Below are positions 1 through 7,157 of a stretch of 11,179 nucleotides of DNA, piece by piece. The notes under the pieces are model-generated. The model saw only the letters and a list, made by a program, of their open reading frames with translations. It had not been told where the DNA came from and made no database searches. Origin of the DNA: Vibrio sp. (GTDB lineage Bacteria > Pseudomonadota > Gammaproteobacteria > Enterobacterales > Vibrionaceae); NCBI GenBank assembly GCA_007124475.1, contig SLFB01000274.1, positions 1 through 11,179 on the forward strand. The letters run 5' to 3'. The translations under genes were made by a program, and so were the position numbers. Position 1 is the stretch's first letter. Every line of letters starts with the position of its first letter.

Positions 1-121
1 AGGTCACAGAATACCAGCTTCAGCGCTATGATGAAATGTTTGTGATAAATTCATGTTATAAAGCTACAAAGCTGTGACTCAGATCGAGACTTCACGCTTT
101 TAGCTTCAAGACTCTGTCAAA

Positions 122-152
122 CTTAGGTTCAATTGTAGCCATGCGCTATACT
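122..152 (+). promoter_or_regulatory. weak sigma-70 promoter candidate upstream of the oapA-like gene
   Basis: A good -10-like hexamer, TATACT, lies at 147-152. The best upstream partner is a poor -35 (TTAGGT, 123-128) at an 18-base spacing. A second TATACT lies at 170-175 with no partner. The region up to the start codon at 204 holds no gene. This is a visual match only, and the -35 is weak. Confidence 0.25.
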
Positions 153-203
153 CTAGGCGCATGAATTTTTATACTGTAGTAGGTCAATGAAAGGCAGATA
201 AAA

Positions 204-821
204 ATGAATCGTCGTCGTAGAAAAAAGCAACAAACTCATTTGTGGGATGAGGTTAAAAAATATTATTCAGCGATTGATTGGCATGGTTTGGGTCAACGAA
301 TGATTCACTCCTCATTGTCGCGCAGAGCACTTGCACTTTGGTCGCGCTTACCCGTGTATCATCAACGAACATTAATGGTACTAGTCCCTCTCTTGCTGGT
401 CTTACTATTATTACCATCATCTGATAAACCTATTCATGAACCGCAGGTCGCCGCTTCTAGTGATCGAGTGACGGTACCCATTAACACTCAAGGTTTGAGT
501 CAACAACAGCGGGTTGAAGCGTCCCAGCCATCAGTAATATCTCCTATAAGCGAACCAGAGAAAACATGGCAAGAATATATTATTAAGCAAGGGGATACTT
601 TAACACATGTGTTTCGGAGTAATAACTTACCCTTAAGTGACTTAAATGCCTTGGTAAGAATTGAAGGCAACGATCGGCCATTGAGTCAAATTCAGCAAGG
701 ACAATTAATTCGTTTCAAATTAAACGTTGATGGCCAATTAGATATTTTGCAATTAGAGCGCAATAATCAATCGGTGATGTTCTTTAGACTCGCCGATGGT
801 ACTTTTGGGCGCAGTCAGTAA
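204..821 (+). CDS. OapA/YtfB-family LysM-like cell envelope protein
   Basis: This is a 205-residue inner-membrane protein of the opacity-associated protein A / YtfB type, close in length to E. coli YtfB (about 212 residues). The N-terminus is very basic (RRRRKK at residues 3-8). An OapA_N-like segment follows, with the typical pattern LPVYHQRTL at 49-57 running into a Leu-rich membrane span at about 57-71. A low-complexity linker spans about 72-120, and a C-terminal OapA LysM-like domain spans about 122-205, with the LysM-type start YIIKQGDTL. The layout implies a cytoplasmic N-terminus and a periplasmic domain that binds peptidoglycan glycan strands; YtfB has been linked to cell division. 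The ATG at 204 has AAAGG at 190-194 as ribosome binding site. The gene converges on elaA with only 9 bases between stop codons, and no terminator is visible there. Family assignment is firm; the exact role is inferred from homologues. Confidence 0.85.
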   Translation: MNRRRRKKQQTHLWDEVKKYYSAIDWHGLGQRMIHSSLSRRALALWSRLPVYHQRTLMVLVPLLLVLLLLPSSDKPIHEPQVAASSDRVTVPINTQGLSQQQRVEASQPSVISPISEPEKTWQEYIIKQGDTLTHVFRSNNLPLSDLNALVRIEGNDRPLSQIQQGQLIRFKLNVDGQLDILQLERNNQSVMFFRLADGTFGRSQ

Positions 822-830
822 TTATTTTGC

Positions 831-1289
831 TTATGTGACTTTTGCTAAACGCATATCGAGATGGGGAATGCCATCTTCTAAATAGACGTCAGAAGTTGGT
901 TGAAAGCCATATCCCTGATAAAAATCGGCTAAATAATGTTGCGCGCCGATTTCTATATCCTTATCTGGCCATTGATGTTGGCATTCGGCCAATGCCTGTT
1001 CTAGCAATTTGCGTCCGAGGCCGTTGCCCCTAGCTTGCTGTTGGGTAGCGACCCGGCCAATGCTGACCGAAGGATAACTGATTCCAGGAGCGAGCAGCCT
1101 CGCATAAGCGACCAAGGACTGTTCTTGATAGCCTAATAAATGCCATACGCCAGGTTGGGCGTCTTTATTATCGATCTCTGGGTAAGCGCAGGCTTGTTCG
1201 ACGACGAATACATCCACTCGTAGTTTGAGTAATTCATACAGTTGGTGAGTGGTTAAACCTGTAAAGGGAAGGCATTGCCAAGTGATCAT
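831..1289 (-). CDS. elaA: ElaA-type GNAT family N-acetyltransferase
   Basis: This 152-residue protein matches E. coli ElaA along its whole length as I recall it. The matching landmarks are the N-terminal YELLKLRVDVFVVEQ segment, the central IGRV plus acetyl-CoA-binding loop (QARGNGLG), the GAQxxLxxFYQxxGF segment, and the EDGIPHxxM ending. The fold is GNAT, a cytoplasmic acetyl-CoA-dependent acyltransferase; the physiological substrate is not established. The start at 1287-1289 has AAAGGA (1298-1303, complement) 8 bases upstream. The gene is divergent from dbpA across a 219-base gap and convergent with the oapA-like gene. It appears to be a single-gene transcription unit. The sequence is intact and of normal family length. 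Confidence 0.9.
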   Translation of the reverse strand: MITWQCLPFTGLTTHQLYELLKLRVDVFVVEQACAYPEIDNKDAQPGVWHLLGYQEQSLVAYARLLAPGISYPSVSIGRVATQQQARGNGLGRKLLEQALAECQHQWPDKDIEIGAQHYLADFYQGYGFQPTSDVYLEDGIPHLDMRLAKVT

Positions 1290-1496
1290 CGTAAGTTTCC
1301 TTTAAAAATGAAAAGATGACTGTAGCAAGCTTAAGAATAGGATTCATTAACAAAGGTTAAAGTTGACGAAGAATTTTACCGCTATACCTTTCCTATGTGA
1401 AACTGCAGCACTAAGTTGTTTTGGTCGAGATAATTAAAGATTCACTAGCCATACGAAGTTAAATAACGATAATGGACGTTTAATTTTTGTCTACCT

Positions 1497-1511
1497 AAAG
1501 GACGCCCCTTG
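1497..1511 (+). promoter_or_regulatory. Shine-Dalgarno and TTG start of dbpA
   Basis: AAAGGA at 1497-1502 lies 6 bases before the TTG at 1509-1511, which is optimal spacing. No in-frame ATG or GTG near this point would keep the conserved N-terminus (AFST followed by the Q-motif region), so this site decides the start. A TTG start usually lowers initiation efficiency. Confidence 0.75.
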
Positions 1512-2894
1512 AGTAATTGTGCATTTTCGACCGTACCATTAAAGCCTGAACTGCTTTCTAATTTAGAGACACTGGGATATACCCAGATGACTCCGATTCA
1601 GGCATTAAGCCTACCTACCATTTTAGCAGGCAAGGATGTTATCGGCCAAGGAAAGACGGGCTCAGGGAAAACGGCCGCTTTTGGATTAGGCGTTTTATCC
1701 AATCTTGATGTCAAACGCTTTCGCGTGCAAGCGCTAGTGCTTTGTCCTACTCGTGAGTTGGCTGATCAAGTAGCAACTGAAATTCGCACCTTGGGCCGGA
1801 CTATCCACAATATTAAAATTCTCACCTTATGTGGTGGTATGCCGATGGGGCCGCAAATCGGTTCATTAGAGCATGGCGCGCATATTTTGGTTGGTACTCC
1901 AGGACGTATTTTAGATCACCTTGATAAAGGACGAATTGATCTTTCCGAGCTAAATACGTTAGTGCTCGATGAAGCAGACCGAATGTTAGAGATGGGCTTT
2001 CAAGATGCATTAGATGCGATTATCACTCAAGCGCCTATTGATCGACAAACCTTACTGTTCAGTGCCACTTTTCCTGCTCAAATTAAGCAGGTGGCTGAAC
2101 GGATTATGCGTAATCCAGAAATGGTTAAGGTTGAATCTACCCATGCTTCAACCACAATCAAACAGTACTTTTATAAGTTAGAAGGTGCGGAGGCAAGAGA
2201 TGCAGCGTTAGCTCAGTTGCTATTGCATCATCAACCAGAATCAGCGGTGGTATTTTGTAATACCAAAAGGGAAGTGACCCATGTTGCCGAGCAGTTAAAG
2301 CATAAAGGGTTCAGTGTGATTGAGCTGCACGGTGATTTAGAGCAGCGCGATCGTGACCAAGCCTTGGTTCAGTTTGCTAATAAAAGTATCTCGATTTTGG
2401 TCGCTACTGATGTTGCGGCTCGTGGGCTGGATGTGGATAACTTAGATGCGGTGTTTAACTTTGAGTTGTCCCGTGATCCAGAAGTACACGTTCATCGGAT
2501 TGGTCGTACTGGTCGAGCTGGCAGTCAAGGACTCGCTTTCAGTTTCTTTAGTGACAATGAGATGCATCGCGTAGCGATGATAGACGAATATATGGACATG
2601 CCCATCGAGCCTGTTCAATTGCCAACAATGAGTGGGCAGAACACAACCCCTTATCAAGCCAATATGGTAACGATCCAGATCGATGGTGGTAAAAAACAAA
2701 AAGTTCGTCCAGGTGATATTTTAGGCGCTTTAACCAGTGATGATGGGATTGATGGTCAGTTCGTTGGTAAGATTAATGTTCTGCCAATGCGTGCTTATGT
2801 TGCCGTACATAAATCGGTGGCGAAGCGAGCGCTGAAGAAAATGGAAACTGGGAAAATGAAAGGTCGTCAATTTCGTGCCCGCTTACTGAAATAA
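1509..2894 (+). CDS. dbpA: ATP-dependent 23S rRNA helicase DbpA
   Basis: This is a 461-residue DEAD-box RNA helicase, near the 457 residues of E. coli DbpA, and it aligns end to end. RecA domain 1 has the Q motif region (MTPIQ at 27-31), Walker A GKTGSGKT (48-55), PTRELA, and the DEAD box at 154-157 followed by SAT. RecA domain 2 has VVFCNTKR, ATDVAARGLD and the arginine-finger motif HRIGRTGR (329-336). The last roughly 75 residues are the DbpA RNA-binding domain (DGGKKQKVRPGDILGAL to the RLLK end). In DbpA that domain recognises hairpin 92 of 23S rRNA and directs the enzyme to late 50S subunit assembly. It acts in the cytoplasm. The start codon is TTG, chosen from the Shine-Dalgarno spacing and the match to the E. 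coli N-terminus. The gene stands alone, with an intrinsic terminator 25 bases after the stop. Confidence 0.96.
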   Translation: MSNCAFSTVPLKPELLSNLETLGYTQMTPIQALSLPTILAGKDVIGQGKTGSGKTAAFGLGVLSNLDVKRFRVQALVLCPTRELADQVATEIRTLGRTIHNIKILTLCGGMPMGPQIGSLEHGAHILVGTPGRILDHLDKGRIDLSELNTLVLDEADRMLEMGFQDALDAIITQAPIDRQTLLFSATFPAQIKQVAERIMRNPEMVKVESTHASTTIKQYFYKLEGAEARDAALAQLLLHHQPESAVVFCNTKREVTHVAEQLKHKGFSVIELHGDLEQRDRDQALVQFANKSISILVATDVAARGLDVDNLDAVFNFELSRDPEVHVHRIGRTGRAGSQGLAFSFFSDNEMHRVAMIDEYMDMPIEPVQLPTMSGQNTTPYQANMVTIQIDGGKKQKVRPGDILGALTSDDGIDGQFVGKINVLPMRAYVAVHKSVAKRALKKMETGKMKGRQFRARLLK

Positions 2895-2919
2895 AACCAG
2901 CCCAGAGTCATGTTGTGAT

Positions 2920-2947
2920 AAAGCCAGCGTTTGTTCGCTGGCTTTTG
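2920..2947 (+). terminator. intrinsic terminator of dbpA
   Basis: A perfect 10-base stem (2920-2929 with 2936-2945, core GCCAGCG/CGCTGGC) closes a 6-base TTTGTT loop and runs into TTTT. It lies 25 bases after the dbpA stop and separates dbpA from the sulfur cluster. In the minus direction the flank is also short and A/T-rich, but no minus-strand gene ends here. Confidence 0.85.
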
Positions 2948-3070
2948 CATTTATAAGGTATGAAGAATTAGTTTATTGTCTTTTGTTATAAAGAATGAAA
3001 TTTTAGAATTTAGAGTAATAAGATGCTCAGCCCATAATGAGCTCATTGATTTGAGTTAAGGATGACCACC

Positions 3071-3952
3071 ATGGGCGGTTCACAGCACGTTATCAGTAAC
3101 ACAGTTCAGCCAGCAACTTTGGTGGCTTTAGAAGGGGGAGCCAGTAGTAACCCTTATCATCGTTTGTCTCGTAGCCAATTGCGTAATGGAGAGGTGGCTT
3201 TAATTGGTGCTGGTCCCGGCGATCCTGAACTACTGACGGTGAAAGCGCTTAATTTTCTGCAGCAAGCGGATGTTGTGCTGTATGACTATTTGGTTTCAGA
3301 AGAGATCATGGCACTCATTCCCAGTCAAGCCATCTTAGTTTGTGTCGGTAAACGAGCAGGCCATCACAGTGTTCCACAAGAGAAAACCAATCAGTTGTTG
3401 GTGGATTTTGCTCAATCAGGCCATCGCGTAGTGCGCATTAAAGGCGGTGACCCTTTTATGTTTGGACGTGGTGGTGAAGAGTTAGAAGTGCTGGCAGATG
3501 CGGGAGTTCCCTTTCAAGTCATCCCTGGTATCACTGCCGCAGCAGGAGCCACAGCCTATGCTGGTATTCCTTTAACTCATCGTGATTACGCACAGTCGGC
3601 GTTATTTATCACCGGACATTTAAAAAATGATGCAATGGACGAAATGGAGTGGTCAACGTTAGCTCGTGGACATCAGACACTGGTTATCTATATGGGATTG
3701 ATGAACGCCGCAACGATTACCGATCAATTGCTTGTTCATGGTCGAAAAAGAACGACACCCATTGCGATTATTGAGCGTGGAACTCAGCGGGCGCAAAAAG
3801 TATTTCGCGGTAAGTTACAAGATTTACCTCAACTAGCGAGCCAAGCGCAATCTCCTGCATTGATTGTTATCGGTGAGGTGGTGGCGTTAGCCGATAAATT
3901 GGCTTGGTTTGGCGAGCAAGCTGAGCGTGCGACGCAATATCATTACGCCTAA
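3071..3952 (+). CDS. cobA: uroporphyrinogen-III C-methyltransferase (SUMT, siroheme pathway)
   Basis: The enzyme transfers two methyl groups from S-adenosylmethionine to uroporphyrinogen III to give precorrin-2, the branch point to siroheme, the sulfite reductase cofactor. The first SAM-binding motif (GAGPGDPELLT) sits about 45 residues into the protein. It is followed by YDYLVS, the VGKRAGHHSVPQ segment, the GGDPFMFGRGGEE motif and the VIPGITAAAGA region. These match the C-terminal half of E. coli CysG. The N-terminal NAD-dependent dehydrogenase/ferrochelatase half of CysG is absent, so those steps must be encoded elsewhere. The ATG at 3071 is preferred because AAGGA (3058-3062) lies 8 bases upstream. 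An in-frame ATG at 3062 overlaps that same site and would add three residues. It is first in a same-strand cluster with cysDNC; CysB-type control of the cluster is an inference from family knowledge. It is often annotated cobA or cysG in relatives. Confidence 0.93.
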   Translation: MGGSQHVISNTVQPATLVALEGGASSNPYHRLSRSQLRNGEVALIGAGPGDPELLTVKALNFLQQADVVLYDYLVSEEIMALIPSQAILVCVGKRAGHHSVPQEKTNQLLVDFAQSGHRVVRIKGGDPFMFGRGGEELEVLADAGVPFQVIPGITAAAGATAYAGIPLTHRDYAQSALFITGHLKNDAMDEMEWSTLARGHQTLVIYMGLMNAATITDQLLVHGRKRTTPIAIIERGTQRAQKVFRGKLQDLPQLASQAQSPALIVIGEVVALADKLAWFGEQAERATQYHYA

Positions 3953-4019
3953 TTGATTATTTGTGCTTGCCATGGTCTCGAGAAGACGATGATGAGTGAG
4001 TGAAAAGGAAACTAACACT

Positions 4020-4928
4020 ATGGATCAACAACGTTTAACCCATTTACAGCAGCTTGAAGCGGAAAGCATTCATATCATTCGTGAGGTTGCAGCAGAATTT
4101 GCTAATCCAGTGATGATGTACTCTATTGGTAAAGACTCTTCGGTCATGTTACATCTCGCGCGCAAGGCGTTTTATCCAGGAAAAATTCCTTTCCCTTTAC
4201 TGCATGTGGATACGGATTGGAAGTTTCGCGAGATGATTGAATTTCGTGATGCGGCGGCTAAAAAATATGGCTTTGAGCTTTTGGTGCATAAGAACCCAGA
4301 AGGATTAGCAATGGGCATTAATCCTTTTGTCCATGGTTCATCAAAGCACACTGATATTATGAAAACTCAAGGCCTGAAACAAGCGTTGAACCATTATGGT
4401 TTTGATGCCGCTTTTGGGGGAGCTCGTCGTGATGAAGAAAAGTCTCGTGCTAAAGAGCGTGTCTATTCTTTCCGCGATAAAAACCATACTTGGGATCCTA
4501 AAAATCAACGGCCAGAGCTTTGGAAAACTTATAACGGGCAAATTAATAAAGGAGAAAGCATTCGCGTTTTTCCGCTTTCTAATTGGACCGAATTAGATAT
4601 TTGGCAATACATCTATCTAGAAAATATTGAGATTGTTCCGCTCTACCTTGCTGATACTCGTCCAGTGGTTGAACGTGATGGAATGTTAATTATGGTGGAT
4701 GACGACCGCATGCCAATACAACCGGGTGAAGAGATCCAATATAAACGTGTACGTTTTCGTACTCTTGGCTGCTACCCGCTCACTGGTGCGGTAGAGTCAC
4801 AGGCCGATACCCTCACTGGAATTATTGAGGAGATGTTGATAGCAACATCTAGTGAGCGTCAAGGTCGAGCGATTGATCATGACCAGTCTGGATCGATGGA
4901 ACTGAAAAAACGCCAAGGTTACTTCTAA
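4020..4928 (+). CDS. cysD: sulfate adenylyltransferase subunit 2 (ATP sulfurylase small subunit)
   Basis: CysD is the catalytic subunit of ATP sulfurylase. With the GTPase CysN it makes adenosine 5'-phosphosulfate (APS) from sulfate and ATP in the cytoplasm. From the ATG at 4020 the product is 302 residues, the length of E. coli CysD, and it starts identically (MDQ-RLTHL). Conserved features are the PP-loop-type motif SIGKDSSVMLHLARKAF, the VHKNPEG segment, GGARRDEEKSRAKER, and the invariant C-terminal stretch SERQGRxIDxDQxGSMELKKRQGYF. A GTG at 3996 could add 8 residues, but family length and the AAAAGGA site at 4003-4009, about 10 bases before the ATG, favour 4020. The gene follows cobA by 67 bases with no terminator and precedes cysN by 17 bases, consistent with one transcript. 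The gene is intact. Confidence 0.96.
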   Translation: MDQQRLTHLQQLEAESIHIIREVAAEFANPVMMYSIGKDSSVMLHLARKAFYPGKIPFPLLHVDTDWKFREMIEFRDAAAKKYGFELLVHKNPEGLAMGINPFVHGSSKHTDIMKTQGLKQALNHYGFDAAFGGARRDEEKSRAKERVYSFRDKNHTWDPKNQRPELWKTYNGQINKGESIRVFPLSNWTELDIWQYIYLENIEIVPLYLADTRPVVERDGMLIMVDDDRMPIQPGEEIQYKRVRFRTLGCYPLTGAVESQADTLTGIIEEMLIATSSERQGRAIDHDQSGSMELKKRQGYF

Positions 4929-4945
4929 GGATTTGAGGAAAGAAA

Positions 4946-6379
4946 ATGAATAGTGCAGTGCATGCTCAACTGGCTGAGTTGGGAATTGAAGGGTACCTCA
5001 ATCAACATCAGCATAAGTCATTACTACGATTTTTAACGTGTGGTTCGGTAGATGATGGTAAAAGCACCTTAATTGGCCGTTTATTACATGATTCAAAGCA
5101 AATCTATGAAGATCAACTGGCCGCGGTTCATTCTGATAGTCAGCGTGTAGGCACGACCGGTGAGCGGCCAGACCTCGCGCTTTTGGTTGATGGTTTGCAA
5201 GCTGAGCGAGAGCAAGGGATCACTATCGATGTTGCTTATCGCTATTTCTCGACTCAAAAACGTAAATTTATCATCGCAGATACTCCAGGGCACGAGCAAT
5301 ACACGCGCAATATGGCAACGGGTGCGTCAACCTGCGACTTAGCTATTATTCTGATTGATGCCCGTAAGGGCGTGTTAGATCAAACTCGTCGCCACTCGTT
5401 TATTGCCCATTTACTCGGTATCAAACACTTTGTGGTTGCCATTAATAAGATGGATCTGGTGGATTATTCTCAAGAGCGATTTGACGAAATTTGCCAACAA
5501 TATGCCAACTTTTCTCAACATCTCGCGCAAGATATCACGATTCAATTGATCCCTATTTCCGCTTTAGAAGGGGATAATGTTGTTGATAACAGTCGCTTTA
5601 TGCCTTGGTATCAGGGGCAGACATTATTGGATCTTTTGGAAACGGTTCAAGTTGATCAATCGCGGGTGCAAAATGATTTTCGTTTTCCGGTGCAATATGT
5701 CAATCGGCCAGATTTAGATTTTCGTGGTTTTTCCGGCACGATTGCCGCGGGCAAGATTAACGTTGGCGACAAGATAAAAGTTCTACCGTCTGGAAAACAC
5801 GCCACCATTACTCGTATCGTTACCTTTGATGGTGATTTGTCTGATGCCAGTGCAGGCCAAGCTGTTACTTTAACATTAAGCGATGAAATTGATATTAGTC
5901 GCGGGGATCTTATCGTGTTAGCGGATTCTCAGGTCAGCCTCACTTCACAAGTGGCAGCCGATGTGGTGTGGATGACTGAGCAACCATTACAAGCAGGACG
6001 TGAGTACGATATTAAAATCGCAGGTAAGAAAACCGTCGGTCGAGTGATTAATATTGAACATCAGTATGATATTAATCAATTAACGACTTTTCAGACTGAG
6101 CAAGTGCCACTTAATGGTATTGCCCGTTGCGAATGGAGCTTTACTGACCAATTAGCTGTAGATCTTTACCAAGACTGTGCGGATTGTGGCGGCTTTATCA
6201 TTATTGATCGTTTGACCAATGTAACGGTTGGAGCGGGGCTAATTCGTGCATCTTTATCTGATGAAGGTTCAGTCGTTACCAGTCAATTTTCAGCGTTTGA
6301 ATTAGAGTTGAATGCCTTGGTGAGAAAGCACTTCCCTCATTGGAATGCGAAAGATCTTAGTGTATTAAAGGGACGATGA
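4946..6379 (+). CDS. cysN: sulfate adenylyltransferase subunit 1 (ATP sulfurylase GTPase subunit)
   Basis: CysN is the EF-Tu-like GTPase subunit of ATP sulfurylase. Its GTP hydrolysis drives the unfavourable synthesis of APS by CysD. At 477 residues it is nearly the same length as E. coli CysN (475). All G motifs are visible: G1 GSVDDGKST (33-41), the switch I region with EREQGITIDVAYRYF, G3 DTPGH (112-116) and G4 NKMD (167-170). Two EF-Tu-like beta-barrel domains follow, for example the segment with RPDLDFRGFSGT. There is no fused CysC (APS kinase) domain, unlike the bifunctional NodQ-type proteins. The ribosome binding site GAGGAAAG lies just before the ATG. The 3' end overlaps the start region of cysC, so the two are probably translationally coupled. 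The gene is intact. Confidence 0.96.
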   Translation: MNSAVHAQLAELGIEGYLNQHQHKSLLRFLTCGSVDDGKSTLIGRLLHDSKQIYEDQLAAVHSDSQRVGTTGERPDLALLVDGLQAEREQGITIDVAYRYFSTQKRKFIIADTPGHEQYTRNMATGASTCDLAIILIDARKGVLDQTRRHSFIAHLLGIKHFVVAINKMDLVDYSQERFDEICQQYANFSQHLAQDITIQLIPISALEGDNVVDNSRFMPWYQGQTLLDLLETVQVDQSRVQNDFRFPVQYVNRPDLDFRGFSGTIAAGKINVGDKIKVLPSGKHATITRIVTFDGDLSDASAGQAVTLTLSDEIDISRGDLIVLADSQVSLTSQVAADVVWMTEQPLQAGREYDIKIAGKKTVGRVINIEHQYDINQLTTFQTEQVPLNGIARCEWSFTDQLAVDLYQDCADCGGFIIIDRLTNVTVGAGLIRASLSDEGSVVTSQFSAFELELNALVRKHFPHWNAKDLSVLKGR

Positions 6380-6996
6380 TGGACAGCGTAAATAATGTAA
6401 CTGAGCCGACTATTGTTTGGCATCAACACAGTGTGGATAAAGCGCAACGAGCCAAGTTAAAGCAGCAGCGCCCAGCGGTACTGTGGTTTACCGGTTTGTC
6501 TGGTGCTGGGAAATCGACCATTGCTGGTGCTCTTGAGCAACGCTTACTGCAACAGGGATATCATACCTATTTATTAGATGGTGATAATGTTCGTCACGGT
6601 TTGTGTGCCGATCTGGGGTTTTCAGAGCAAGATCGCCGCGAAAATATCCGCCGGATTGGTGAGCTGGCGAAGTTAATGGCTGATGCTGGCTTAATTGTTT
6701 TGACCGCGTTTATTTCTCCGCATCGAGCCGAGCGGCAAAGGGTGCGAGAATTAATCGCCGAAGGTGAGTTTTTAGAAGTGTTTGTTAATACGGACTTATC
6801 TATCTGTGAGCAGCGAGACCCGAAAGGTTTGTATAAAAAAGCTCGTTCTGGTGAGATTGCGCATTTTACGGGTATTGATTCTGTTTATGAAGCACCATTC
6901 TCGGCTGAAATAGAGCTCGCCGCTGGTGAAGAGACAATTGAAAGGTTGGTCGATAACTGTATCGCTAGCTTACAGCAACGCGGAATTATAAGTTAA
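6379..6996 (+). CDS. cysC: adenylylsulfate (APS) kinase
   Basis: CysC phosphorylates APS to PAPS with ATP, the last activation step before PAPS reductase. The P-loop GLSGAGKST lies at residues 39-47, followed by DGDNVRHGLCxDLGFS and RRENIRRIGE. The phospho-acceptor segment AFISPHRAER and the family-typical DPKGLYKKAR and FTGIDSVYEAP segments come next. Length is 205 residues, against 201 in E. coli. Two adjacent ATGs are possible: 6376 forms an ATGA overlap with the cysN stop, and 6379 forms a one-base TGATG overlap. The site AAGGGA (6368-6373) is 2 bases from the first and 5 from the second, so 6379 is preferred. Last gene of the sulfur cluster, followed by a structured trailer and a terminator. 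In several Vibrio genomes, as I recall, a SLC13-type permease gene sits between cysN and cysC; here they overlap directly. Confidence 0.95.
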   Translation: MDSVNNVTEPTIVWHQHSVDKAQRAKLKQQRPAVLWFTGLSGAGKSTIAGALEQRLLQQGYHTYLLDGDNVRHGLCADLGFSEQDRRENIRRIGELAKLMADAGLIVLTAFISPHRAERQRVRELIAEGEFLEVFVNTDLSICEQRDPKGLYKKARSGEIAHFTGIDSVYEAPFSAEIELAAGEETIERLVDNCIASLQQRGIIS

Positions 6997-7112
6997 GCGA
7001 TGTAATCAACGTCAGTTGCTGATGGTCTATTCCCTTCCTACTGGAAGCGGCAGGAGTGTTAGCGATGTTCGTTCACCTCAAGCCGTCTATCTATGCTCAT
7101 GGGGAGTATGAG
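6997..7112 (+). other. structured 3' trailer of the cys cluster, possible small RNA
   Basis: This stretch has no open frame on the plus strand but contains several consecutive short hairpins. They are CAAC/GTTG (7007-7018, loop GTCA), CTTCC/GGAAG (7034-7047, loop TACT) and CTCAT/ATGAG (7096-7112, loop GGGGAGT). The last abuts the terminator palindrome at 7113. This is more paired structure than expected by eye in an untranslated tail. It could be a 3'-UTR-derived small RNA, an RNA stability element, or a copy of a dispersed repeat. I do not recognise the family. Confidence 0.4.
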
Positions 7113-7147
7113 AGCCATTCATGATCATGAATGGCTTTTTGCTTTTT
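7113..7147 (+). terminator. intrinsic terminator of the cobA-cysDNC cluster
   Basis: A perfect 24-base palindrome (arms 7113-7124 and 7125-7136, AGCCATTCATGA and its complement, with GATC at the centre) runs straight into TTTTT, then GC and TTTTT. This is an ideal plus-strand terminator, about 117 bases past the cysC stop. It lies just past the stop of the opposing gene. On the minus strand no T-run follows the stem, so it should work mainly for plus-strand transcription. Confidence 0.85.
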
Positions 7148-7157
7148 AGTCAGTTTT

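Noticed and set aside
141..164. Seven-codon upstream frame ahead of the oapA-like gene
   Set aside because: It overlaps the likely -10 element and has no ribosome binding site, so it is probably not transcribed whole.
842..1033. Plus-strand open frame of 63 codons inside elaA
   Set aside because: It lies antisense to a well-matched gene and has no family resemblance or ribosome binding site.
1363..1388. TTGACG with TATACC as a dbpA promoter
   Set aside because: Both hexamers are good, but the spacing is only 14 bases, too short for a usual sigma-70 promoter.
2442..2699. Minus-strand open frame of 85 codons inside dbpA
   Set aside because: The dbpA sense frame is conserved along its whole length here, so the antisense frame is a by-product of its codon use.
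2948..3057. CysB-dependent promoter upstream of cobA
   Set aside because: A promoter is expected here, and TATAAA occurs at 2987-2992, but no -35 at suitable spacing or clear CysB site could be read by eye.
3996..4019. GTG start eight codons upstream for cysD
   Set aside because: The 302-residue product from the ATG at 4020 matches E. coli CysD exactly in length and N-terminus, and the ribosome binding site lies inside the extended version.
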